DNA from: Luteolibacter rhizosphaerae
Lineage (GTDB): Bacteria > Verrucomicrobiota > Verrucomicrobiia > Verrucomicrobiales > Akkermansiaceae
Direction of reading: 5' to 3'
Assembly: GCF_025950095.1 (NCBI RefSeq)
Contig: NZ_JAPDDR010000006.1
Span: forward strand, 62,001-126,000
Length of the DNA stretch: 64,000 bases
Shown here: positions 24,521-32,600 of the stretch, in pieces
Layout of the letters: each line of letters begins with the position of its first letter
How positions within the stretch are numbered: the stretch's first letter is position 1
Notes under the pieces: generated by a model
What the model saw: the letters and a program-made list of their open reading frames with translations, nothing else
What the model was told of the DNA's origin: nothing
The model's database searches: none
Made by a program: the position numbers and the translations under genes

Positions 24521-27500
24521 ATGAAACCCAACAATCCAACCCGCACTCGCGTGCCATTACGGCAGCGCGGCTTCGCCTTGGTGATTTCCCTATCACTCAT
24601 GGTGCTGCTGACGGTTCTTGCCGTGGGGCTGATGTCTCTTTCTGCGGTTTCCCTTCGTTCTTCGGGTGCTGGTCAGGCACGCGCGGAGGCAGAGGCAAAT
24701 GCCCGGATGGCCCTGATGATGGCCATCGGCGAACTGCAAACTTCGATGGGTCCGGACCAAGCGGTGACCGCCCGCGCCAGCTCGATCGGGGTTTCCGAGT
24801 CCGATCCCAATCTTTTGGGCACTTGGAAGGGTTGGCACTGGCAGCCCGGCACTTCGGGTCCGACCTACTCCCAGAAGGAAGGGGAGTTCCGCCGCTGGCT
24901 TGCCTCGATGACCGGTGAGAACACGGCCCAGGATGTCACGAGCGCCACCTTCAAGGATCCGGTCTGGTTGATCAACCCGGAGACGGTCGGCATGCCGGAA
25001 AACTCCGAGAGCATCGTTGGAGCCGGGCTTCGCGGGGACAAGATTCCGATGGAACTCTCCGAGACCCAGCGCGGTGCTTTCGCCTGGGCGGTGATGGACG
25101 AGAGCATGAAGGCCCCGATCCAGCTCCGCGAACCAGAGAACGAGGATGGTGGCGAGACCCCCACCAAGGCCGAGCTCATCGCCCGTCGTATCGCTCCGGC
25201 TCGTGCGCGTCCCGAAAACATTTTGGAAGCCTTGGACCCTGAGAAGCTGGGGAACCCGGCGAAGATCGTTTCTTTGGACAGCGCGGTGGTCGCGGTTGGC
25301 AAGGAAGAGGGTAAGCAGATCCTCGCCTATCAAGGTGATGTGACGCCCTATTCGGTCGGCCTGCTTTCCGACGTTGCCAAGGGCGGTCTGAAGACAGACC
25401 TGACCACGGTGTTCGAATCGAGCAGCGCCTCGCCGAACATCAACGGCGCGGTAACCGTCTACAACAACGCGAACGACGGAGCCCCACGCTGGGATTACAT
25501 CAAGAATCATTACCAGCTTCACCGCAAGCTGGGCCGCACCGCCGGCTCCGGCACGCCGAAGCTCACCTTGAGCTCCACGGATCTGCGTCCCTCCGCCAGC
25601 GCCCTCACGGTTTCTCCTGCCACCGAGCGCCTCATGCCGGTGATCGCGAAGCTGCAGATCATGTTCTCCGCGGTCTCGCACTACAACCACATCACCGACC
25701 GGGTGAACTGGTACAACACCAAGGGCGTGCCGCAGGGGAACCAGAACTATGGTGCTCCTCACCTCGCCTACGACCCGGTGGTGACCCTCTACAATCCCTA
25801 CGATGTCGCGATCACGCTCCAGAAGCTGCGCGTCCGCGTCTGGGATCCGCCCGTGCTCTTCGGGATGAAGAAGAACGGTGCCTGGCTGCGCGATGACTTT
25901 GCGAACAACAGGTTCCATAGCCTCGCCCGCTTCCAGATCGCCAACCAGTTCAACGAGAACGCACGGCGCTACTTTACCCTGCTGCTGACCGATGCGGGCC
26001 GCGTAACGCCTTACGGTGGCGCGATCACGATGATGCCCGGCGAGGTGCGCGTCTTCTCGCCTTACGTGGAGAAGAACTGGACTTGGGGCATGGAAACCGC
26101 CGGCCAGTATACGCCGCGCTCTTTCTTCGACTGGGATGCCGGCCTTGATTTCGGTAACGTCGACAACCGCACCAAGAACCTTTTCGGGGTCGAATCGGTC
26201 CCCGGTTGGGACCCGCGTGCAGGGTTGCAGACCGACCACTTGACCTATTCCGACAATCGTCGTCCGGCTGCCACCCTCTACAGCTTCGAGAATCCCGACA
26301 TGAAGGGGAACGGTTGGATGTCGATCAAGCTGACTGATACCTTCGAGGTACAGGCGAAGCCTGGTCGTCCCCTGACGACGGCCACGGTCTCGGACTTCAC
26401 CGTCGATCTTCTTGCCGGCTCGGTGCAGGACGTCACCCGCGACCTTCTTCGCACCTATCGCTTCCGCATGACCAATCCGGAAGCGGAGATGAGCGTCACG
26501 CCGGCCAATCCCGTCATCTCCCGGAACTGGCGCGTGGGTGATATCCTTCAACGCCCGGGGGATACCACCCCGAGCGGCAAGTCGCCCTTCGCGATCCTGA
26601 CCATGTCGGCCAAGACCACGGCTGACCCGCTCTGGGACCAATCCACTCCTTGGGTGCACAATCATCCGGTGGTGGAAGGTGTGGAGCAGAATAGCAATCG
26701 CGTGGGCAATGCGCTGGACTCCTATGACCTGCGCTTCGAGGAGGTTACCGACTTCACCCGTTCCCCTGGCATCGAGTTCGATGCCAGCACGAACAAGGGC
26801 TACTACGGTGCCACCGCCACGGCGAACCGCGGGGTTTCGAACGTCCCGATGTTCCGCGTGCCCTTGCTGCCTGCCGCCAGCCTCGGTGACCTGATTCCCG
26901 CCAACCTGGTCGCTTCCGCCGCTCTTCCGCGCGTGACTCACGCCTTGGGCAATTCTCGCGCTCATCCGCTGCTTCCTTCGGGTGGCGTGACACGCTCCGT
27001 TTCCGGTGGCACCACCGGATCGAGCGGCATGATGCTCGACCACAGCTACCTGCTGAATGATGCGCTGTGGGATAGCACCTTCTTCTCCACCATCGCGAAC
27101 TTTTCGGACAACCCGCTGCTTCCCGGTCGCGATCGCAAGACCTTGCTGACCGAGTTCTTCGAGGGCAACACCCGTCTGCTGAACACCCGCTTCACGCCGC
27201 TGGCCAATGGCCAAGGCTCGAAGTCGGAACAGGCCGCCACCCTCGATGGCCTCGACGACACCACGCTGAGCAAGCGCATGGCGAGCGTGCTGGGCATCCG
27301 CGGACCCTTCAACGTGAACTCCGACTCCATTGCAGCCTGGAAAGCGATGCTCACCTCGCTTCGCGACGAGCAGTTGATCGGCTGGAACATGGACAACCGT
27401 TCGCCCCGGGATAAGACCGGATTCTCCCGCTTCGGCTTGCCGATCTATGGGGACGGACAATCCGCCGGCGGTGGCGGGATCGACGTGGCCGGCCAAGTGC

Positions 27501-28120
27501 GCTGGGCAGGCTTCCGTGCGCTCACGGACGATGAGATCAACGAGCTCGCCACCGGTATCGTGACCAACATCCGGGCCCGTGGCAGCGAGGACAAGGCTCC
27601 ATCCCTTACCATGGGTGAGTTCGTGAACCGCCGTCTCGGAAGCGTGAGTTCCCTCCACACCATGGAAGGGATTATCCAGAAGGCCATCAGCGATTCCAGG
27701 ATCAACGATCTGGCCCACAGCATGGACTCGAAGAAGCTGACCGGTACCTCCAATCCGAGCGCCTTGACTGGCATGGCCACGGCCGAAGCCCGTTCCGGAT
27801 ACTCGTCCAAGACCGGCTTCTCCGGCGAAGGTGCTCCTTCGATGCTGACCCAAGGCGACGTGCTCATGGCGCTCGCACCGATCATCACCGTCCGCGGAGA
27901 TACCTTCCGGATCCGCGCTTATGGCGAATCCCGCAACCCCGATGGCGAGGTGCAGGCGAAGGCCTGGTGCGAAGCCATCGTGCAGCGCACCCCGGAGTAC
28001 CTGGATTCCTCGGACCTTCCCGAAGTGAAACCGGAAAACCTCTCGAGTGCTGCGAACGAGCGCTTTGGCCGCCGCTTCAATATCACATCCTTCCGCTGGC
28101 TTTCTCCTGAGGAGGTGTGA
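24521..28120 (+). CDS. Verru_Chthon cassette protein A-like protein
   Basis: A 1199-aa protein with a prepilin/PilX-like N-terminus: short basic leader, then RGFALVISLSLMVLLTVLAV and continuing hydrophobic residues, followed by RAEAEANARMALMMAIGELQ. This matches the long protein A of the cassette described in Verrucomicrobium and Chthoniobacter (TIGR02600), whose B, C and D members are short prepilin-like proteins. No B-D partner is adjacent here. The large extracytoplasmic part has no recognisable enzyme motif. The start at 24521 gives a short leader and is preferred over ATGs 33-36 nt upstream. It is followed after 16 nt by a secreted-protein gene, likely in one operon. Function is unknown; an assembly or pseudopilin-like role at the cell surface is inferred. 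Confidence 0.8.
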   Translation: MKPNNPTRTRVPLRQRGFALVISLSLMVLLTVLAVGLMSLSAVSLRSSGAGQARAEAEANARMALMMAIGELQTSMGPDQAVTARASSIGVSESDPNLLGTWKGWHWQPGTSGPTYSQKEGEFRRWLASMTGENTAQDVTSATFKDPVWLINPETVGMPENSESIVGAGLRGDKIPMELSETQRGAFAWAVMDESMKAPIQLREPENEDGGETPTKAELIARRIAPARARPENILEALDPEKLGNPAKIVSLDSAVVAVGKEEGKQILAYQGDVTPYSVGLLSDVAKGGLKTDLTTVFESSSASPNINGAVTVYNNANDGAPRWDYIKNHYQLHRKLGRTAGSGTPKLTLSSTDLRPSASALTVSPATERLMPVIAKLQIMFSAVSHYNHITDRVNWYNTKGVPQGNQNYGAPHLAYDPVVTLYNPYDVAITLQKLRVRVWDPPVLFGMKKNGAWLRDDFANNRFHSLARFQIANQFNENARRYFTLLLTDAGRVTPYGGAITMMPGEVRVFSPYVEKNWTWGMETAGQYTPRSFFDWDAGLDFGNVDNRTKNLFGVESVPGWDPRAGLQTDHLTYSDNRRPAATLYSFENPDMKGNGWMSIKLTDTFEVQAKPGRPLTTATVSDFTVDLLAGSVQDVTRDLLRTYRFRMTNPEAEMSVTPANPVISRNWRVGDILQRPGDTTPSGKSPFAILTMSAKTTADPLWDQSTPWVHNHPVVEGVEQNSNRVGNALDSYDLRFEEVTDFTRSPGIEFDASTNKGYYGATATANRGVSNVPMFRVPLLPAASLGDLIPANLVASAALPRVTHALGNSRAHPLLPSGGVTRSVSGGTTGSSGMMLDHSYLLNDALWDSTFFSTIANFSDNPLLPGRDRKTLLTEFFEGNTRLLNTRFTPLANGQGSKSEQAATLDGLDDTTLSKRMASVLGIRGPFNVNSDSIAAWKAMLTSLRDEQLIGWNMDNRSPRDKTGFSRFGLPIYGDGQSAGGGGIDVAGQVRWAGFRALTDDEINELATGIVTNIRARGSEDKAPSLTMGEFVNRRLGSVSSLHTMEGIIQKAISDSRINDLAHSMDSKKLTGTSNPSALTGMATAEARSGYSSKTGFSGEGAPSMLTQGDVLMALAPIITVRGDTFRIRAYGESRNPDGEVQAKAWCEAIVQRTPEYLDSSDLPEVKPENLSSAANERFGRRFNITSFRWLSPEEV

Positions 28121-28136
28121 TTGTCCCGATCAGCCC

Positions 28137-28874
28137 ATGAATATCAGAAGACTTCTCGTCGTTTCGCTGCTCGGCTTGGTTGCGCCGCTCGCTCATGCGC
28201 AGGAGCCGGCTCCTGCGCCCGCACCGGCACCCGCTCAGGATGATGGTATCAAGATCCGCGCCATCTCCTTCATGGTGGATCGCCCGATTACGGGTCTCTA
28301 TGCCCACAATCCTACCGCGGCGGCACCGCTGCCGGGGGTAGCATTCCAGATCAAGACCTACCTGAACCACGAGTTCACCCAAGTCCCGATCACGGGAGAA
28401 GTCGTCTTCACCGATGACGCGGCCCCGGCGAGTGCGAAGGACCCTGCGAAGGTGAAGGCCCGGGCCAAGCTGCCCACCGGCTTTCGCAAAGGCATTCTGA
28501 TCTTCCTGCCCGGCACCGGCCGCACCGGCGATACCGCCTATCGCGTTCTGGTGATGGATGATTCGCTGCGGTCTTTCCCGCGCGGTTCGGTGAAGGTGAT
28601 GAACCTGAGCCCGGCGACGGTGAGAATCCGTCTGGAGAAGAACAACTACGAGTACAAGAGCGGCGAGATGAAGCTGATCGAGGATCATCCGGTGGGTGCC
28701 AACAACTCCGCGGCGATGATGGCCTTCGCGCTCAAGGGCACCGAGTGGCAGCGCGTCGGTGCCGGTGTCTGGCCTCATCCCGGAGACAAGCGGGTGATCG
28801 AAATCATCTTCGAGAATCCCCAGACACGCCAGATCGAGCTGGCGGGCATACGCGACGTCGCCGTCGACAACTGA
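28137..28874 (+). CDS. Secreted protein of unknown function, paralogue 1
   Basis: A 245-aa exported protein: signal peptide (MNIRRLLVVSLLGLVAPLAHA), a Pro/Ala linker, then a beta-rich domain. Its body aligns with the gene 62 nt downstream: both have IRAI/VRAI near the start, VAFQIKTYLNHEF versus VAVKTFLNHQF, FPRGSVKVMNLSPATVRIRLE versus FPEGSFKVVNLSSVPVRIELE, PHPGDKRVIEIIFEN versus PSPGDKRVLQVISEN, and a closing AGIRDV/VGIRDV. It starts 16 nt after the Verru_Chthon A-like gene, whose last codons contain GAGGAGG. It may be an accessory subunit of whatever that protein builds. No catalytic residues are evident. Confidence 0.75.
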   Translation: MNIRRLLVVSLLGLVAPLAHAQEPAPAPAPAPAQDDGIKIRAISFMVDRPITGLYAHNPTAAAPLPGVAFQIKTYLNHEFTQVPITGEVVFTDDAAPASAKDPAKVKARAKLPTGFRKGILIFLPGTGRTGDTAYRVLVMDDSLRSFPRGSVKVMNLSPATVRIRLEKNNYEYKSGEMKLIEDHPVGANNSAAMMAFALKGTEWQRVGAGVWPHPGDKRVIEIIFENPQTRQIELAGIRDVAVDN

Positions 28875-28882
28875 TCTCCGAG

Positions 28883-28918
28883 ACGCCGCATTCTCCCAAG
28901 GAATGCGGCGTTTCTTTT
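28883..28918 (+). terminator. Rho-independent terminator
   Basis: An 11-bp perfect stem (ACGCCGCATTC / GAATGCGGCGT), 7-nt loop, then TTCTTTTCT. It lies between the two paralogous secreted-protein genes, so the second may be read at a lower level or from its own promoter. Confidence 0.88.
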
Positions 28919-28936
28919 CTCAAACCCTCAAAACCC

Positions 28937-29635
28937 ATGAAAACCCTGCTTTCCGTCCCGCTGCTTGCGGCGGCGATTTTCTCCTGTGCGCAAATGTCCT
29001 GGGCCGCGGAAGGCGAATGCCGGGTGCGTGCGATCGTTTCCCAAGCCGGCTCGTTGCCGGCGGAGGTCTATGTCCACGACGCGGCAGGTAGCGCGACCGC
29101 AGGCAAGGTGGCGGTGAAGACTTTCCTCAATCATCAATTCGATCTGCTTGCTCCGAAGAAAGGCGGAGCGATGGTGCTCACCACCAAAGCCGAGCCTGCG
29201 AGCGTGAAGAGTGAGGAAGATGTGGTAGGCGAGTGCGAGCTGCCGGTGAAGGCTGCTTCACTGATCCTGTTCGTGGTGCCTGAGTCGCCGGGAAAGGTGA
29301 AGAGCAAGGTGACGGTGATCGATGCGAGCGCGAAAGCCTTCCCGGAAGGTTCCTTCAAGGTGGTGAACCTCAGCTCGGTTCCCGTGCGGATCGAGTTGGA
29401 GGACGAGAAGTTCGAGTTCAAGCCCGCCGAAACCAAGATCATCGCCAAGCCACCCGTGGGCGACGCGGGCTCCGCGAAGATGAAAGCTTTTTGCGAGCGG
29501 AACGGAACTTGGGAGCAATTGAGCTCCGGCATCTGGCCCAGCCCGGGTGACAAGCGGGTCCTGCAGGTGATCTCCGAGAATGCCGTGACGAAGCAGATCG
29601 AGTTCGTGGGCATCCGCGATGTCGTGAAACCCTGA
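28937..29635 (+). CDS. Secreted protein of unknown function, paralogue 2
   Basis: A 232-aa exported protein with signal peptide MKTLLSVPLLAAAIFSCAQM...WAA. It shares the conserved blocks of the preceding gene (FLNHQF, FPEGSFKVVNLSS, PSPGDKRVLQVI, and VGIRDV near the end), so the two are tandem duplicates that have diverged. The spacing motif KFEFKPAETKII corresponds to YEYKSGEMKLIE in paralogue 1. A terminator separates the two copies. Function is unknown. Confidence 0.75.
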   Translation: MKTLLSVPLLAAAIFSCAQMSWAAEGECRVRAIVSQAGSLPAEVYVHDAAGSATAGKVAVKTFLNHQFDLLAPKKGGAMVLTTKAEPASVKSEEDVVGECELPVKAASLILFVVPESPGKVKSKVTVIDASAKAFPEGSFKVVNLSSVPVRIELEDEKFEFKPAETKIIAKPPVGDAGSAKMKAFCERNGTWEQLSSGIWPSPGDKRVLQVISENAVTKQIEFVGIRDVVKP

Positions 29636-29677
29636 GGTCCATTCGGATCAGCCCTTCTCACCCTCCCCGGGAAACTC

Positions 29678-32600
29678 ATGCGGTCCGCATTTTCAATCGA
29701 TTCTTATGGCGGCGCTTGGCCTCGGCTCGCCTTCGGTTCACTCCTCCTGCTGCTCGGTGGCGCATCGCCATCGCGGGCGGACTTGGTTAACCGCTGGTCC
29801 TTCAACAACCCGGCAGGGAGTGCCACCGATGGATCGGTCCTGAGCGACAGTGTCACCGGCGCGGTGGCCACGGTGCAGGGGAACTTCGCGGAATTTACCG
29901 GGACCAGCGTGCGCTTGGAGGGGCCTAACGGCGGGGACACCACCACGGGAAATCGCTCGGCCGGTTTCATCTCCGGCTATGTGGACCTGCCGAACGGGTT
30001 GATCTCGTCCAAGACGCATCTCTCGGTGGAGCTCTGGGCCACCCCTCTGTCGGGCCGCGACTACCAGCGGATCTTCGATTTCGGGCGGGTCACGGGTGCA
30101 GGCTCCGGTGGTGGAGCGCTGGGAGAGATTATCGACATCACCGGCACGACTCCGGGCGGAACCAGTGCCTCGGACAATCTCTTCCTGTCTTTCTGCATCG
30201 GCAATTCGCTGAACGCGCAGCGTGCGGAGGCGCTCCTCAACGGCGGCAGCAAGCTGACGATGGATAGCGCTCTCGCGACCACCGCAGGGACCCCATACCA
30301 CTATGTGCTAACCTTCGAGGATCTCGGCACGGAGGGAGGAAGGATCACATGGTATCGGGACGGCACGCAGATCGCGAGCGGGGACGTGAGCTTCCATCTT
30401 TCGAATATCGAGGATGTGAACAACTGGCTGGGTCGCTCGATGTGGACGGGTGACCGGAACGCTCACGCGGAGTTCGACGAACTCCGGATCTACGACCATG
30501 TACTGAGCACTTCGGAGATCTCCGCGAATCTGGTCGCGGGTCCCGATGCCCTTGTCGATCCTCCCGATCCGGAGCCCGCTCCCGTGCCGGATCATCTCTG
30601 GGTCTTCAACGATGGAGCGGACTCCACGGTCGATAGCGGCCTGAGTTTCACGGATAGCGTGGGGGGAATGGCCGCGACCTTGCGGGGGAACGGAGCGGCA
30701 CTTACGGGAACCGCCTTGCGCCTGCCGGGAAGCACGGCGGGCAATCAATCGGCGGCGTCGATCTCGGCCTATCTCGATCTGCCGAACGGAATCATCTCCG
30801 CCCAGCCGAGCATCACCTTGGAAGCATGGGCCACGCCCCTGTCGTCGAAGGCGTACCAGCGGCTCTTCGACTTCGGTCGCACGAATGTCACCAGCGGGAG
30901 CGGAGCCCTGCCAGGGGAGATCATCGACGGCAGCGGAGCCCCCGGGGTTTTCGCCGGCTACGATAACTTCGTGCTCTCGCTCAATGTCGCGGGGAACCTC
31001 GGCACGCACCGCTTGGAGGGACAGATTGACAATGGCGAGGCGATCTTCACCGACTCTACGGCGGCGACGACGGCGGGCACGCAGTATCACTATATACTGG
31101 TGTTACAGGATGGCGTGGGAACCTACGGCGCCAACGGCTGCCAGATCCGCTGGTATCGGAATGGCGCGCTCCAGAACACGCTCGATCTCGATTTCCATCT
31201 CTCGGAGATGCAGGACGTAAACAACTGGATCGGGCGCTCGAACTACTCCGGCGACTCCTGCTCGAATCTCGCTCTGAACGAACTGCGGATCTATCGCCGG
31301 GCGATCACGCCGGGAGAGATCTTGGCTAGCTACACGGAAGGCCCGGACCTGAACTCCGGTGAGCCCGAGCCGCCGGTGCCTGCTCCGGCTCCGCGGCACC
31401 GCTGGTCCTTCAATGGAGCGGCCGGTGCAGTCCCGGCAGGCACGCCATTTACCGATAGCGCCACCGGCGAGCTCGCTACCCTGCGCGGGAATGGCGCGGC
31501 ACTCGATGGCACTGCCATCGTCCTGCCCGGCACCACCAACGGAAACCAGACGGCGGCAAACATCTCGGCCTATGTGGATTTGCCGAACGGGATCTTCTCC
31601 GCCGCGAAGTCCTTCACGATGGAAGCTTGGCTCACGCCGCTTTCCTCGAAGAACTGGCAGCGCATTTTCGATTTCGGGAACTCCAGCCTCACCAGCGGCA
31701 GCGGTGCCGCCACCGGGGAGATCATCGATGGTCCGGCCGCACCGGGTGGATTCACCGCCTCGGACAACCTGCTGCTCTCGCTGAACATCAATGGCGAGTT
31801 GGGCAACCATCGTCTGGAGTCGCGGATGGCCGGAGGATCGGTGGTGACTCAGGATACCGGCTTGGCCGGCAGCACCCCGGTCGGCACGGAGCATCACTAT
31901 GTGCTGAGCGTGCAGGATGGGGCGGGTGCCTCCGGAGCCTCGGGCTGTCAGGCGAAGTGGTATCGTGACGGCGAACTGCAAGGGAGCATCGACTTGCCCT
32001 ACCGCGTGGCCGACATGGCGGACGTGAACAACTGGATCGGCCGCTCGCTCTGGGCGGCGGATATGAATTCGAATTTCGCGCTGAACGAGCTGCGGATCTA
32101 CTCCAAGGCCCTGAGTGCAGGCGAGGTGTTGGCGAGCCACTCGAATGGCGCGGCAGCGGTGTTTCCCGCTCCCGTCGCCGTCGCCGATACCGCGACCATC
32201 CACGCCGGGCAGAAGGTGCGGATCGCCGTGCTGGCGAATGACAGCGGCGCGATCAATCCGGCTTCGGTCGAGATCGTCACGCCTCCCGTGCTAGGAACCG
32301 CTACCGTGGATGCGCAGGGGAGCATTCTCTACACGCACCCGGGATCGGGGAGCAATCCGGTAACCTTCAGCTACCGGGTTTCGGGCGAGGGCGGGACTTC
32401 GGCGGCTACGGCGGTCACCGTACAAATTTCCTCCGAGCTGCGAATCGCGACGGCGGCGCCGAATGTCCCGCTGGAAGCTCCCGTCACAGCGATCCAGGTG
32501 GTGCCTGCTTTCCCGGGGCTGGCCTTCAACAAGGCGCTCTGCTTCGCCAGCCCGCCGGGTGATGCCCAACGGCTCTTCGTCTGTGAGCTCGGCGGGAAGC

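Noticed and set aside
24593-27853. Very long minus-strand open frame (about 1086 codons) opposite the Verru_Chthon A-like gene
   Set aside because: It is antisense to a clear prepilin-like protein; its translation is Arg/Gly/His-rich with no family pattern, an effect of high GC at third codon positions.
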